From Herbaspirillum sp. SJZ106 (lineage in GTDB: Bacteria > Pseudomonadota > Gammaproteobacteria > Burkholderiales > Burkholderiaceae_D): a DNA stretch of 64,000 bases. The position numbers and the translations under genes were made by a program. The notes beneath the pieces were generated by a model that worked only from the letters and a program-made list of their open reading frames with translations, was not told where the DNA came from and did no database searches. Of the stretch, positions 52,414-62,618 are shown piece after piece. The stretch's first letter is position 1; each line of letters begins with the position of its first letter. The stretch lies in contig NZ_VFNI01000004.1 of NCBI RefSeq assembly GCF_006715495.1, forward strand, positions 1 to 64,000, given 5' to 3'.

Positions 52414-53517
52414 ATGACCATCAAAATTTCAATTGACTGCATGGGTGGCGATCATGGCCCGTCAGTCACTCTCCCAGCCGCTGCCTCTTTCATCCGTCGT
52501 CAATCCGATGCGGAATTGATCCTGGTTGGCCAGGAAAGCGTACTGCAACCGCTGTTGAAAAAGTACAAGCTGGCCGGTGAGCCGCGCGTACAAATCCGCA
52601 ATGCTTCCGAGGTGGTCACGATGGAAGACCCGATCGAAGTGGCTTTGCGCCGCAAAAAGGATTCTTCCATGCGCGTGGCAGTGACCCTGGTCAAGGAAGG
52701 CCAGGCGCATGCCGCGGTGTCGGCCGGCAATACCGGCGCGCTGATGGCGGTATCCCGCTACGTACTCAAAACCCTGCCGGGCGTGGACCGGCCCGCCATC
52801 TGCACCATCCTGCCGAACCAGAAGGATGGCCCTACCTACATGCTCGACCTGGGCGCCAACGTCGATTGCGAGCCCCAGCATTTACATCAATTTGCCTTGA
52901 TGGGTTCGGCCCTGGTGTCGGTGATGGAGGGCAAGCCCAAGCCGACGATCGGCTTGCTCAATGTCGGCGAAGAGGACATCAAGGGCAATGAACTGGTCAA
53001 GGAAACCGCAGGATTGCTGCGGGCGGATCATGAGAAGGGTATCCTCAACTTCTACGGCAACGTGGAAGGCAATGACATTTTCGAAGGCACGACCGACCTG
53101 GTCGTCTGCGACGGTTTCGTCGGCAACGTCACGCTGAAGGCTTCGGAAGGCCTGGGGCGTTTCGTCAAGTCCGTGCTGACATCTGAATTCAAGAAGGGCC
53201 TGATCAACAAGCTCGGCGCGCTTATCGCCTATGGCGCGATCAAGGCGCTGTCGCGCCGCCTCAATCCTTCCCGTTACAATGGCGCCAGCCTGCTGGGACT
53301 GAGGGGGCTGGTGTTCAAGAGTCATGGCGGCGCCGACGTGTATGCCTTTGAATGGGCCATCCGCCGCGCGTATGATGCCGCCAAGTACGACGTGCTCTCG
53401 CGCATCGGCGCGAGCATGGCGGAATTGATGCCCCAGGGACAGGGGCTCCCGGCCGGGACGGCCGTCGCGGCTGCGGAGCCCGCGGTGGTGCAGGCCTCGC
53501 TGCAACAACCGAACTAA
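52414..53517 (+). CDS. plsX: Phosphate acyltransferase PlsX
   Basis: A 367-residue soluble enzyme that converts acyl-ACP to acyl-phosphate for phospholipid synthesis. The start [16 protein letters not shown], the GNTGALMA loop near residue 100 and TICTILPNQ are family signatures, and length is normal apart from an Ala/Gln-rich tail. It heads the fatty-acid cluster and lies 16 bases before fabH. Confidence 0.95.
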   Translation: MTIKISIDCMGGDHGPSVTLPAAASFIRRQSDAELILVGQESVLQPLLKKYKLAGEPRVQIRNASEVVTMEDPIEVALRRKKDSSMRVAVTLVKEGQAHAAVSAGNTGALMAVSRYVLKTLPGVDRPAICTILPNQKDGPTYMLDLGANVDCEPQHLHQFALMGSALVSVMEGKPKPTIGLLNVGEEDIKGNELVKETAGLLRADHEKGILNFYGNVEGNDIFEGTTDLVVCDGFVGNVTLKASEGLGRFVKSVLTSEFKKGLINKLGALIAYGAIKALSRRLNPSRYNGASLLGLRGLVFKSHGGADVYAFEWAIRRAYDAAKYDVLSRIGASMAELMPQGQGLPAGTAVAAAEPAVVQASLQQPN

Positions 53518-53533
53518 CAGAGCAAAAAACGGT

Positions 53534-54520
53534 ATGACTATTTATAGCAAAATCGTCGGGACAGGAAGTTACCTGCCGGCCAAGCGCGTGACCAACAACG
53601 AACTGGCCGCGCAACTGGCGCAGCAGGGCATCGAGACTTCGGATGAATGGATCGTCACGCGCAGCGGCATTTCCGCGCGCCACTATGCGGAGCCAACCCA
53701 GCTTTCCAGCGACCTTGCGCTGGCGGCGGCGCAGCGTGCGCTGGAAGCGGCCGGCATGCAGGCCAACGACATCGACCTGATCATCCTGGCGACATCGACG
53801 CCGGACCACCTGGGCGGTTTCCCCAGCACGGCCTGTGTGGTGCAGCACAAGCTCGGCATCACCAACGGCTCGCCGGCGATGGACGTGCAGGCGGTGTGCA
53901 GCGGCTTCGTCTACGCGATGTCGGTGGCCGACAGCTTCATCAAGTCCGGCGCGCACAAGAACGTGCTGGTGATCGGCACGGAAGTGTTTTCGCGCATCCT
54001 CGACTTCAAGGACCGCACCACCTGCGTGCTGTTCGGCGACGGCGCCGGCGCGGTAGTGATGAGCGCATCGGGCGAGCTGGGCGTGCTGGCATCCAAGTTG
54101 CATGCCGATGGCAGCCATGGCCACATCCTGTGCGTGCCGGGCAGCGTCGACAATGGCGCCGTGGCCGGCAGCGCTTACCTGTACATGGACGGCCCGGCGG
54201 TGTTCAAGCTGGCGGTGTCGGTGCTGGACAAGGTCGCCCGCGAGACGCTGGCGGCTGCCAAGGTCGATGCTTCCGAGATCGACTGGCTGATTCCGCACCA
54301 GGCCAATATCCGCATCATGCAAGGCACCGCCAAGAAACTGGGGCTGCCGCTTGAGAAGATGGTGGTCACCGTCGGCGAGCACGGGAACACCTCGGCCGCT
54401 TCGATCCCGCTGGCGCTGGACCAGGCGGTGCGCGATGGCCGCATCAAGCCGGGCCATACCGTCATGATGGAAGGCGTGGGCGGCGGTTTCACCTGGGGCG
54501 CCGTGCTTGCCCGAATGTAA
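53534..54520 (+). CDS. fabH: 3-oxoacyl-ACP synthase III (KAS III)
   Basis: A 328-residue condensing enzyme that starts fatty-acid synthesis from acetyl-CoA and malonyl-ACP. The catalytic triad is Cys122 in [10 protein letters not shown], His in IPHQANIRI (about 255) and Asn in EHGNTSAAS (about 285). Normal length. Transcribed with plsX and fabD. Confidence 0.96.
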   Translation: MTIYSKIVGTGSYLPAKRVTNNELAAQLAQQGIETSDEWIVTRSGISARHYAEPTQLSSDLALAAAQRALEAAGMQANDIDLIILATSTPDHLGGFPSTACVVQHKLGITNGSPAMDVQAVCSGFVYAMSVADSFIKSGAHKNVLVIGTEVFSRILDFKDRTTCVLFGDGAGAVVMSASGELGVLASKLHADGSHGHILCVPGSVDNGAVAGSAYLYMDGPAVFKLAVSVLDKVARETLAAAKVDASEIDWLIPHQANIRIMQGTAKKLGLPLEKMVVTVGEHGNTSAASIPLALDQAVRDGRIKPGHTVMMEGVGGGFTWGAVLARM

Positions 54521-54607
54521 GGCGGAAGCGCTGCCCGGGCCGTCGCATGGCGGTTTCATGGGTGGCGTTTCGTTTTCTGTTTCATCCAACCTCAATCAAA
54601 TCCAAGC

Positions 54608-55540
54608 ATGACAAAATTTGCTTTTGTTTTCCCGGGGCAAGGTTCTCAGGCGATCGGGATGCTCAATGGTTTCGCCGATAACGAAGCCGTTCGCCAGACC
54701 GTGGCCGAAGCGTCCGATGCATTGCAGTTCGACCTGGGCAAGCTGATCGCCGAAGGTCCCAAGGAAGACCTCGACCTGACCACCAATACGCAGCCGGTCA
54801 TGCTGACCGCCGCCGTGGCGTTCTACCGCGCCTGGCTGGCCGCCGGCGGCCAGGCCCCGGCGCTGGTGGCCGGCCACAGCCTGGGCGAATACTCCGCGCT
54901 GGTAGCCGCTGGCGTGATCCAGTTCAAGGATGCGGTGCCGCTGGTGCGCTTTCGCGCCCAGGCCATGCAGGAAGCCGTGCCGGTCGGGCAGGGCGGCATG
55001 GCGGCCATTCTCGGCTTGTCCGACGACGACGTGCGCGCCGCCTGTGCGGAAGCGGCGCAGTCGGAGGTGGTCGAGGCCGTCAACTTCAACGCGCCGGCGC
55101 AAGTCGTGATCGCCGGCCACAAGGGCGCTGTCGAGCGCGCCTGCGAGATTGCCAAGGCCAAAGGCGCCAAGCGTGCGCTGGCGTTGCCGGTGTCGGCGCC
55201 GTTCCACTCGTCGCTGCTCAAGCCGGCATCGGATCGGCTGCAGGCCTACCTGGCCAATGTGGTATTCGCCGCGCCGCAGATTCCGGTCATCAACAACGTC
55301 GACGTGGCGGTGCTCAATGAGCCCACCGCCATCAAGGATGCGCTGGTGCGCCAGGCGGCCAGCGCGGTGCGCTGGGTCGAGACCATCCAGAAGATGGGCT
55401 CCGACGGCATCACCCATGTCATCGAATGCGGTCCGGGCAAGGTGCTGACCGGCCTGACCAAGCGTATCAACGGCGAACTGATCGGCGAAGCCATCGTCGA
55501 CCGGGCGTCCCTCGAAAAAGTATTGGAGCTGCTCAAGTGA
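54608..55540 (+). CDS. fabD: Malonyl-CoA:ACP transacylase
   Basis: A 310-residue acyltransferase. The active-site Ser91 lies in AGHSLGEYSALVAAG and the partner His in SAPFHSSLL (about 199-207). FPGQGSQAIGM at the start is the family signature. The stop overlaps the GTG of fabG. Confidence 0.96.
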   Translation: MTKFAFVFPGQGSQAIGMLNGFADNEAVRQTVAEASDALQFDLGKLIAEGPKEDLDLTTNTQPVMLTAAVAFYRAWLAAGGQAPALVAGHSLGEYSALVAAGVIQFKDAVPLVRFRAQAMQEAVPVGQGGMAAILGLSDDDVRAACAEAAQSEVVEAVNFNAPAQVVIAGHKGAVERACEIAKAKGAKRALALPVSAPFHSSLLKPASDRLQAYLANVVFAAPQIPVINNVDVAVLNEPTAIKDALVRQAASAVRWVETIQKMGSDGITHVIECGPGKVLTGLTKRINGELIGEAIVDRASLEKVLELLK

Positions 55541-56292
55541 GTGCACAGAATCTGCAAGGACAAGTCGCGCTGGTCACCGGCGCATCGCGCGGCATCGGCC
55601 GCGCCATCGCGGTGGAGTTGGCACGGCAGGGCGCCAAGGTGGTGGGTACCGCCACGTCGGAAGCCGGCGCTGCGGCCATCAGCGAATATCTCAACGCCCT
55701 GCAGCCGGAGTGCGGCAAGGGTTTGGTGCTCAATGTCAACGATGCCGCCGCTTGTACCGCCATCGTCGAGCAGGTGCAGAAGGATTACGGTTCGCTGTCG
55801 ATCCTGGTCAACAATGCCGGCATTACCCAGGACCAGTTGGCCATGCGCATGAAAGACGAGGAGTGGGACAGCGTGATCGCCACCAACCTGACCGCCGTGG
55901 GCCGCCTGTCGCGCGCGGTGCTGCGCGGTATGATGAAGGCCAGGCACGGCCGCATCATCAGCATCACTTCGGTGGTGGGCGAGGCCGGCAACCCCGGCCA
56001 GATGAATTATGCCGCCGCCAAGGCCGGCGTGGCGGGCATGAGCCGTGCATTGGCGCGCGAGATCGGCAGTCGTAACATCACCGTCAACTGCGTGGCGCCC
56101 GGTTTTATCGATACCGACATGACCAAGGCGCTGAACGAGCAACAGTCGGCCGCGATCCTGCAGCAGATCCCGCTGGGCCGCCTGGGCGCTGCCGAAGAAG
56201 TGGCGGCGGCGGTGGCCTTCCTGGCTTCGCCGCAGGCTGGCTACATCACCGGCAGCACGCTGAATGTGAATGGCGGTATGTACATGGGTTAA
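55537..56292 (+). CDS. fabG: 3-oxoacyl-ACP reductase
   Basis: A 251-residue short-chain dehydrogenase using NADPH. TGASRGIGRAIA binds the cofactor, and the catalytic Ser-Tyr-Lys set lies in ISITSVVGEAGNPGQMNYAAAKAG seen in two parts (SVVG and MNYAAAKAG). The start is GTG at 55537, overlapping the fabD stop as GTGA, so translation is coupled. The next gene, acpP, has its own promoter. Confidence 0.95.
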   Translation: MSAQNLQGQVALVTGASRGIGRAIAVELARQGAKVVGTATSEAGAAAISEYLNALQPECGKGLVLNVNDAAACTAIVEQVQKDYGSLSILVNNAGITQDQLAMRMKDEEWDSVIATNLTAVGRLSRAVLRGMMKARHGRIISITSVVGEAGNPGQMNYAAAKAGVAGMSRALAREIGSRNITVNCVAPGFIDTDMTKALNEQQSAAILQQIPLGRLGAAEEVAAAVAFLASPQAGYITGSTLNVNGGMYMG

Positions 56293-56408
56293 TCCTGTGC
56301 CAAGGGATTGATCTGAATCCTTTTGGCGCATTTTGTTTGAAGTTAAGCTGGACTTGGCGCAATCTTGCCGAGAATAGTTAAAAGTAAATTTTCCCCGCGC
56401 AAACCTGC

Positions 56409-56414
56409 TAAAAT
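56409..56414 (+). promoter_or_regulatory. Candidate acpP promoter (-10)
   Basis: TAAAAT in the context GCTAAAATGCGCGC lies about 43 bases before the acpP start codon; the -35 region is weak (AAATTT at 56386-56391). The acyl carrier protein gene is normally expressed far above its neighbours, so an own promoter in the 164-base gap is expected. Confidence 0.45.
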
Positions 56415-56456
56415 GCGCGCACTTTTGTAACCTATCTATCCCTCTGGAGGAACAAT

Positions 56457-56696
56457 ATGTCCGATATCGAACAACGCGTTAAGAAGATCGTCGCTGAGCA
56501 ACTGGGCGTCGCTGAAGCCGACATCAAGAACGAATCGTCGTTCGTTGACGACCTGGGCGCTGACTCCCTCGACACCGTCGAGCTGGTCATGGCCCTGGAA
56601 GATGAGTTCGAAATGGAAATCCCTGACGAGCAGGCAGAGAAGATCACCACCGTGCAACAGGCGATCGACTACGCCAAGTCGCAAGTCAAGGCCTGA
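56457..56696 (+). CDS. acpP: Acyl carrier protein
   Basis: A 79-residue acidic four-helix protein. The phosphopantetheine-bearing Ser37 is in [27 protein letters not shown] is a near-perfect ribosome binding site, in keeping with very high expression. It carries the growing acyl chain to all the enzymes encoded around it. Confidence 0.98.
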   Translation: MSDIEQRVKKIVAEQLGVAEADIKNESSFVDDLGADSLDTVELVMALEDEFEMEIPDEQAEKITTVQQAIDYAKSQVKA

Positions 56697-56730
56697 TAAG
56701 GGCTTTGGACCCAGTTTGTAGGAGAATTGC

Positions 56731-57972
56731 TTGAGCCGCACTCGTGAACGTCGTGTAGTCATTACCGGCCTGGGGTGCATTTCACCTGTCGGCAACAATA
56801 TCGCCGATACGTGGAGTGCCATCAAGGAAGGCAAGTCCGGCATCGCCACCATCACCAAGTTCGACGCTTCGCCATTCACCACGCACTTTGCGGGTGAGGT
56901 GAAGGGCTTCAATATCGAGGATTACATCCCCGCCAAAGAAGCGCGTCACATGGATACATTCATCCATTATGGGATGGCAGCCGGTATCCAGGCCATTGAA
57001 AACAGTGGTTTGACGGTAACGGACGAGAATGCCGAGCGTATCGGCGTCATGATCGGTTCCGGTATCGGTGGCCTGCCCCTGATCGAAGAAACCCATGCGG
57101 AGCTGACCAACCGCGGCCCGCGCCGCATCAGCCCGTTCTTCATCCCGGCCTCGATCATCAACATGATCTCCGGCAACCTGTCGATCAAGTACGGCATGAA
57201 GGGCCCCAACCTGGCCATCGTGACCGCTTGCACCACCGGTTTGCATTGCATCGGCGCATCCGCGCGCATGATCATGTACGGCGATGCCGACGTGATGATC
57301 GCCGGCGGCGCCGAGTCCAGCGTTTCGCCGCTGGGCATCGGCGGCTTTGCCTCGGCGCGCGCGCTGTCGACCCGCAACGATGATCCCGCCACCGCGTCCC
57401 GCCCGTGGGACAAGGATCGCGACGGCTTCGTGCTGGGCGAAGGCGCCGGCGTGATGGTGCTCGAAGAGTATGAGCATGCCAAGGCGCGCGGCGCGACGAT
57501 CTATGCCGAGCTGCTGGGCTTCGGCATGAGCGGCGATGCCTACCATATGACCGCGCCGAACCTGGATGGCCCGCGCCGTTGCGTGCTCAACGCGCTGCGC
57601 GACGCCGGCGTCAATCCGGATGAGGTGCAGTACCTGAATGCGCACGGTACCTCGACCCCGCTGGGCGACAAGAATGAAACCGAGGCGATCAAGGCCGCGT
57701 TCGGTGACCACGCCTACAAGATGGTGGTCAATTCGACCAAGTCGATGACCGGCCACCTGCTGGGCGGCGCCGGCGGCCTGGAAACGGTGCTGACGGTCCT
57801 GGCTGTGCATCACCAGATCTCGCCGCCGACGATGAACATCGTCAATCAGGATCCGGAGTGCGATCTTGATTATTGTGCGAATCAGGCGCGTGATCTGAAA
57901 ATCGATATTGCTGTAAAGAACTCTTTCGGCTTCGGTGGCACCAACGGTACACTGGTTATCGGCAAGATGTAA
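56731..57972 (+). CDS. fabF: 3-oxoacyl-ACP synthase II (KAS II)
   Basis: A 413-residue elongating condensing enzyme. Catalytic Cys167 in [10 protein letters not shown] and the two His in [11 protein letters not shown] (about 307) and [11 protein letters not shown] (about 344) are present. The start is TTG at 56731, six bases after TAGGAGA; there is no ATG giving a sensible N-terminus. A terminator follows. Confidence 0.95.
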   Translation: MSRTRERRVVITGLGCISPVGNNIADTWSAIKEGKSGIATITKFDASPFTTHFAGEVKGFNIEDYIPAKEARHMDTFIHYGMAAGIQAIENSGLTVTDENAERIGVMIGSGIGGLPLIEETHAELTNRGPRRISPFFIPASIINMISGNLSIKYGMKGPNLAIVTACTTGLHCIGASARMIMYGDADVMIAGGAESSVSPLGIGGFASARALSTRNDDPATASRPWDKDRDGFVLGEGAGVMVLEEYEHAKARGATIYAELLGFGMSGDAYHMTAPNLDGPRRCVLNALRDAGVNPDEVQYLNAHGTSTPLGDKNETEAIKAAFGDHAYKMVVNSTKSMTGHLLGGAGGLETVLTVLAVHHQISPPTMNIVNQDPECDLDYCANQARDLKIDIAVKNSFGFGGTNGTLVIGKM

Positions 57973-57981
57973 AATGCTGTG

Positions 57982-58009
57982 CCCGGCTTTCAGGTGAAAG
58001 CCGGGTTTG
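57982..58009 (+). terminator. Intrinsic terminator of fabF
   Basis: CCCGGCTTTC and GAAAGCCGGG form a perfect 10-bp stem with an AGGT loop, followed by TTTGTCATTTT. It begins nine bases after the fabF stop codon and ends 18 bases before the next gene. Confidence 0.75.
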
Positions 58010-58027
58010 TCATTTTGATGGCGTCTT

Positions 58028-58534
58028 ATGTCGACCATAGCAGTCTCTGCGGATATCAAACCTTCCCGTTTGCTTTTGCTGGTCATGGCCTTCGCCTGCC
58101 TGTGCGTGGCGTTGATCGGCGTTGCGGTGTGCCTATTGCTGCCGGGACAACTTTCCTGGCCGCTGCGCGGCATGCTGGCGGCAGTTTGTCTTATCGCTGC
58201 GGCCGTTGCACTGTATCTTGTCTTGCGTGGCCGCAAGACCATCTGGCTGCATATATCCGCTACCGGCCAGATCCGCGTTGTGGAACATCTCATCAGCAGC
58301 AGTAGTGCCCGGGCCAAGCCGCAGGTAATGAAGGCCGGCCTGGCCCAGCTGCTGGCTGGCACCACGGTTTGGCCTGGCATGCTGTTTTTGCGCCTGCGCC
58401 TGGAAAATGGCAAGACCCGCACCATCCCGATCTTGTCGGACTCTGTCTCCGAGGATACATTCAGGGCGCTGTCCGTGGCATGTCGCTGGTTGATCAGCCA
58501 CAATATGGCCAAAGCCCAGATGCTGGAAAAATAG
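58028..58534 (+). CDS. YgfX-like two-helix membrane protein
   Basis: A 168-residue protein with two adjacent membrane helices (about residues 15-37 and 45-67) and a soluble C-terminal half containing TTVWPGMLFLRLRLENGKTR and a Trp near 154. The layout (short N-terminus, helix pair, beta-rich tail with W/R pattern) resembles YgfX, named CptA in older work. The match is weak and by eye only. It lies between fabF and rpoE. The ATG at 58028 follows a poor ribosome binding site. Confidence 0.6.
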   Translation: MSTIAVSADIKPSRLLLLVMAFACLCVALIGVAVCLLLPGQLSWPLRGMLAAVCLIAAAVALYLVLRGRKTIWLHISATGQIRVVEHLISSSSARAKPQVMKAGLAQLLAGTTVWPGMLFLRLRLENGKTRTIPILSDSVSEDTFRALSVACRWLISHNMAKAQMLEK

Positions 58535-58627
58535 GTCGATAAAGCTTGAAAATTGCCAAATCGGAATCATCTGATTGAGGGCAATAGCCACAGAAAAACA
58601 AGGCGATAAAAGAACAAGGAATCCGGT

Positions 58628-59230
58628 TTGACGACAGAACGCGAAATAGACCAGCTGCTTGTTGAGCGCGTCCAGCGTGGCGACAAGAAGGCGTTCGAGC
58701 TATTGGTGGTCAAGTATCAACGCAAGCTGATGCGCCTGGTGTCGCGGCTCGTGCGCGACCAGGCGGAGGCCGAGGACGTAGTGCAGGAAGCTTTTATCAA
58801 GGCTTACCGCGCGCTGCCGCAATTTCGCGGCGACTCGGCCTTTTATACCTGGCTTTATCGCATCGGCATCAATACCGCGAAAAATTATCTCGTCACTTTG
58901 GGAAGGCGAGCTCCAACTTCTACGGAAGCGGACGCTGAAGAAGCGGAAACTTTTGACGATGGAGATCACCTAAGGGACATCAACACTCCTGAGTCGATGT
59001 TGGCCACCAAGCAGATTGCGCAGACGGTCAACGTGGCGATGGAGGCATTGCCGGAAGAATTACGTACTGCCATCACGCTGCGCGAGATCGAGGGGTTGAG
59101 CTACGACGAGATTGCAGATGCGATGAATTGTCTGATCGGCACCGTGCGCAGCCGGATTTTTCGTGCGCGCGAGGCAATCGCCGAGAAGTTGCGTCCGTTG
59201 CTGGATACGGCAGCAGACAAGCGCTGGTGA
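58628..59230 (+). CDS. rpoE: RNA polymerase sigma factor RpoE (sigma-E/AlgU)
   Basis: A 200-residue ECF sigma factor of the envelope-stress type. Region 2 (FELLVVKYQRKLMRLVSRLV, DAEDVVQEAFIKAYRAL with one residue changed) and region 4 (LREIEGLSYDEIADAMNCLIG) are complete. The start codon is TTG at 58628 preceded by AAGGA. It directs genes for outer-membrane and periplasmic folding when RseA is degraded. It is the first gene of rpoE-rseA-rseB-mucD. I saw no clear sigma-E promoter upstream. Confidence 0.93.
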   Translation: MTTEREIDQLLVERVQRGDKKAFELLVVKYQRKLMRLVSRLVRDQAEAEDVVQEAFIKAYRALPQFRGDSAFYTWLYRIGINTAKNYLVTLGRRAPTSTEADAEEAETFDDGDHLRDINTPESMLATKQIAQTVNVAMEALPEELRTAITLREIEGLSYDEIADAMNCLIGTVRSRIFRAREAIAEKLRPLLDTAADKRW

Positions 59231-59308
59231 CGCTGCTGGCAATGTTGTTGATAAGAAGCAAAATAATAAAGCGGGTATGGAACTAAGATTTTTGCCGGGT
59301 GACTGCTT

Positions 59309-59989
59309 ATGGATGCCAAAGTAACAACCAGAGAACAGATCTCTACGCTTGCCGATGGCGAGCTGAGTTCTGAAGAGATGACTATTGCCCTCGCGGCTTT
59401 GCGTTCGTCGCAAGATGGACGTGAAGCCTGGGAGGTCTACCACCAGATCGGGGATGTCCTGCGCTCCGAAGAAATGGACATCTCGTTGAGTGCCGGCTTT
59501 TCGGCCAAAATGAGCGCCTTGCTGGACGCGGAACCTGCGATCGTGGCGCCCCAGGCGTCTGCGGACGTGACGAGGGCGGTTGCGGCAGTGTCGTCCGTGG
59601 CTGCCAACGGCGATCACCAAGCGGTGCGCCCGCGTGGCCGGAACCGCTTTTTCCTGCCGGGCGCCGCCGCGGCTGCCGCTGTCGTGGCTGCCGTATTCGT
59701 GGCGATGCCGCAGCAGGCTGTCGTGACTGCCGATTCCGGGGCTTCCCCGGTGCAGGTCGCCGTCGCGCCGGTCATCGTGCCGTCGGCGCTTTCTACTGTG
59801 TCGGCTGGCGGCGCGGCGGCGGACGGTGCGCAAAACGTCACCCAGTTGAGCACGCTGGCCCAGCAAGGTGAAGTCAAGCGCGATCCGCGCATCGACGATT
59901 ACCTCTTCGCCCACCAGCGCTTCTCGCCATCGTACAGTTCGGCGCAATATGCACGTTCTGCCGCCTTCTCGGTTGGCGCCGATAAATAA
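59309..59989 (+). CDS. rseA: Anti-sigma-E factor RseA (MucA-like)
   Basis: A 226-residue membrane anti-sigma factor. The N-terminal domain (about 1-90) has the RseA_N pattern ISTLADGELSSEEM, DGREAWEVYHQIGDVLRSE and binds sigma-E. One membrane helix (about 114-132, in an Ala/Val-rich stretch) and a periplasmic C-terminal part follow. Weak overall similarity is normal for this family; order and size support it. It ends one base before rseB starts. Confidence 0.88.
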   Translation: MDAKVTTREQISTLADGELSSEEMTIALAALRSSQDGREAWEVYHQIGDVLRSEEMDISLSAGFSAKMSALLDAEPAIVAPQASADVTRAVAAVSSVAANGDHQAVRPRGRNRFFLPGAAAAAAVVAAVFVAMPQQAVVTADSGASPVQVAVAPVIVPSALSTVSAGGAAADGAQNVTQLSTLAQQGEVKRDPRIDDYLFAHQRFSPSYSSAQYARSAAFSVGADK

Positions 59990-59990
59990 T

Positions 59991-61025
59991 ATGCGGCGAA
60001 CAGGGCGTTTGCTCAGGCTACTTCCATTTCTCTCCGCCTTACTCGTACTGTCCGCCCAAGCTGCGGACAGTACGCCACCACCGGCCACGGCGCCATCGGC
60101 TTCCTCGGAGGCAGCCCGGGCACAGCTGAAGAAGATCCAGTCCGCGGCGCAGCGCCTCAGTTACTCGGGGACTTTCGTCTATCAGCAAGCCAGCCAGATG
60201 CGTACTTCACGCATTACGCACATCCTGGCCGGCAAGAGCGAACTGGAAAAGCTCGAAGTGCTGGACGGCAAGCCGCGTGAATATCTCCGCAACAACGATG
60301 ATGTCGCCTGCTATATTCCGGACGCCAAGACGGTCCTGGTCGAAAAACGCGTCACGCGCGATGTTTTCCCCGCCATTTTGGGCGCCAACCCGGAAGACCT
60401 GGTCAACCATTACAATCTGAGCATGGGCGGGGATGAGCGGGTGGCCGGCCGGGATTGCCAGGCGATCGTGCTGGAGCCCAAGGACAAGCTGCGTTATGGT
60501 TACCGCTTCTGGGCCGACAAGAGTTCCGGCCTGCTGCTGCGGGCGCAGACGCTGGACGGCAAGGGGGACGTGGTCGAGCAGATTTCCTTTACCCAGATTG
60601 AAATCGGCCCCATCGACCGTGCGCGGATACGTCCCAGCTATGCCGATACGCGTGGCTGGCGCATTGAGAAGGCCGCGATGAGTTCGGTTGACCTGTCGGG
60701 CTGGAACGTCACGCCGCCGCCGGGATTTCGCAAGATCCAGGAAGTGCGCAGGCTGATTTCCGATACGGCTGGCGAGGGTGCGTCGCCGGCCCAGAGCCGG
60801 GCGGCCGAGCGTGAAGTATCGCAGATCGTGTTTTCCGACGGACTGGCAGCCATTTCGGTGTTTATCGAAGCTGGCGGCCAGAATCGTAATGAGGGGGCAA
60901 TCCAGCAAGGAGCGCTGAATATCGTCGGCCGGCGCCAAGGCGATTACTGGCTGACTGTGGTGGGGGAAGTACCTGCTGCCGCGATCCGCCAGGTTTCTGA
61001 TTCGATCGAGCTAAAAACCAAATAG
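59991..61025 (+). CDS. rseB: Periplasmic sigma-E regulator RseB (MucB)
   Basis: A 344-residue periplasmic protein that shields RseA from proteolysis until lipopolysaccharide or unfolded proteins are sensed. The signal peptide (LLPFLSALLVLSAQA-AD, cleavage near residue 23) is followed by the LolA-like domain (LKKIQSAAQRLSYSGTFVYQQ) and a C-terminal domain. ATG at 59991 follows the rseA stop by one base, so translation is coupled. Confidence 0.92.
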   Translation: MRRTGRLLRLLPFLSALLVLSAQAADSTPPPATAPSASSEAARAQLKKIQSAAQRLSYSGTFVYQQASQMRTSRITHILAGKSELEKLEVLDGKPREYLRNNDDVACYIPDAKTVLVEKRVTRDVFPAILGANPEDLVNHYNLSMGGDERVAGRDCQAIVLEPKDKLRYGYRFWADKSSGLLLRAQTLDGKGDVVEQISFTQIEIGPIDRARIRPSYADTRGWRIEKAAMSSVDLSGWNVTPPPGFRKIQEVRRLISDTAGEGASPAQSRAAEREVSQIVFSDGLAAISVFIEAGGQNRNEGAIQQGALNIVGRRQGDYWLTVVGEVPAAAIRQVSDSIELKTK

Positions 61026-61039
61026 AAGAGAACGTTGCA

Positions 61040-62524
61040 ATGACATCACTGAAGAAAACCATCGTCGGTTGCTCACTGCTGGCAGCCTCTGTTTTTGTGG
61101 CCGTTCCCGCAATATCCGCGCCGCCGGCCGTGGTGGCGCCAAGCGTGGCGGCGTTGCCCGATTTTGCCGATATCGTCGACCGCACCGGTCCAGGCGTGGT
61201 CAACATTCGCACCACCGAACGTGTGCGTAATGGCGGCCAGGCGCAAGGGGGCATCGACGACCCCGAGATGCAGGAATTTTTCCGCCGTTTCTTCGGTATT
61301 CCCATTCCGCGCCAGCAGCAACCGGGCACACCCCGCGGCAATGGCAGGCAGGGTGGCCAAGGCCAGCAGGAAGAGGTGCCGCGTGGCGTAGGATCCGGTT
61401 TCATCATTTCGGCGGACGGTTTTATCCTGACCAACGCCCACGTAGTGGATGGCGCCAGCGACGTTTATGTGACGCTGACCGACAAGCGTGAATTCAAGGC
61501 CAAGATCGTTGGCGCCGATACCCGCACCGACGTTGCCGTGCTGAAGATCGACGGCAGCAACCTGCCGCGCCTGGCGATGGGCGACTCCGACAAGATCCGC
61601 GCCGGCGAGTGGGTGCTGGCGATCGGTTCGCCGTTCGGCCTGGAAAACACCGTGACGGCCGGCATCGTTTCGGCCAAGGCGCGCGATACCGGCGATTACC
61701 TGCCGCTGATCCAGACCGACGTGGCGGTCAATCCCGGCAACTCGGGCGGCCCGTTGATCAACCTCAAGGGCGAGGTGATCGGCATCAATTCGCAGATCTA
61801 CAGCCGCTCGGGCGGCTTCATGGGCATCTCGTTCGCGGTGCCCATCGATGAGGCGCTGCGTGTGGCCGAGCAATTGAAAGCCAGCGGCCGCGTCACGCGC
61901 GGACGCATCGGCGTGCAAATTGGCGAAGTCACCAAGGATGTGGCCGAGTCGCTCGGCCTGGCGCGTGCGCAAGGCGCGCTGGTGCAGCGCGTCGAGCCGG
62001 ATGGCCCGGCCGCGAAGGCCGGCCTGGAAGCCGGTGACATCATCCTGAAATACAACGGCGCCGCCATCGAGCGGCCGAGCGACCTGCCGCGCATGGTCGG
62101 CGCCACCAAGCCGGGCGCCAAGGCGACCGTGAATATCTGGCGCAAGGGCAGCGCGCGCGACGTCAGCGTGACCGTGGTGGAGCTGGAGGCCGACAAGCCG
62201 GCCAAGTCGGCTGACGAGAAGAAGGCCAAGCCGGACAACACCCCGAATGCGCTGGGCCTGGTCGTCAGCGATCTCTCCGAGGCGCAGAAGAAGGAACTCA
62301 AGGCGGACAACGGCGTGCTGGTTGAAGCGGCAAGCGGCGCCGCCGCTGCCGCGGGTATCCGTCCCGGCGATGTCGTGCAGCGCCTCAACGACGTCGATAT
62401 CAGGGACGCCAAGCAATTCAACCAATTGGTGGCCAAGCTGGATCCCAAGAAGCGCGCGGCGGTATTGATCCGTCGTGGAGATTCATCGCAATTCGTGCCG
62501 CTGCGGCCTAACGGCGGCAACTAA
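61040..62524 (+). CDS. mucD: Periplasmic serine protease MucD/DegP
   Basis: A 494-residue HtrA-family protease and chaperone of the periplasm. A signal peptide (residues 1-27, cleavage after AISA) precedes the trypsin-like domain with His134, Asp164 and Ser235 (TNAHVVD, TDVAVLKID, GNSGGPL). Two PDZ domains follow (about 275-365 and 400-490). A low-complexity Gln/Gly-rich loop at 90-115 corresponds to the LA loop. It is the last gene of the sigma-E operon and ends in a strong terminator. Confidence 0.94.
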   Translation: MTSLKKTIVGCSLLAASVFVAVPAISAPPAVVAPSVAALPDFADIVDRTGPGVVNIRTTERVRNGGQAQGGIDDPEMQEFFRRFFGIPIPRQQQPGTPRGNGRQGGQGQQEEVPRGVGSGFIISADGFILTNAHVVDGASDVYVTLTDKREFKAKIVGADTRTDVAVLKIDGSNLPRLAMGDSDKIRAGEWVLAIGSPFGLENTVTAGIVSAKARDTGDYLPLIQTDVAVNPGNSGGPLINLKGEVIGINSQIYSRSGGFMGISFAVPIDEALRVAEQLKASGRVTRGRIGVQIGEVTKDVAESLGLARAQGALVQRVEPDGPAAKAGLEAGDIILKYNGAAIERPSDLPRMVGATKPGAKATVNIWRKGSARDVSVTVVELEADKPAKSADEKKAKPDNTPNALGLVVSDLSEAQKKELKADNGVLVEAASGAAAAAGIRPGDVVQRLNDVDIRDAKQFNQLVAKLDPKKRAAVLIRRGDSSQFVPLRPNGGN

Positions 62525-62554
62525 GGCCGACAGGCAAAAGCGCGCCGTCGGCGC

Positions 62555-62588
62555 AAGGGCTGCACAGCGTGGTTTGCAGCCCTTTTTT
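62555..62588 (+). terminator. Intrinsic terminator of mucD
   Basis: AAGGGCTGCA and TGCAGCCCTT form a perfect 10-bp stem with a 10-base loop and six T. It lies 31 bases after the mucD stop and 31 bases before the next gene. Confidence 0.85.
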
Positions 62589-62618
62589 ATTGTCTGAACC
62601 GGGTGGGCAAGAGGCAAG

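Noticed and set aside
59279-59305. Sigma-E-like promoter (GGAACT) before rseA
   Set aside because: No matching -10 (TCTGA or TCAAA) at the required spacing.
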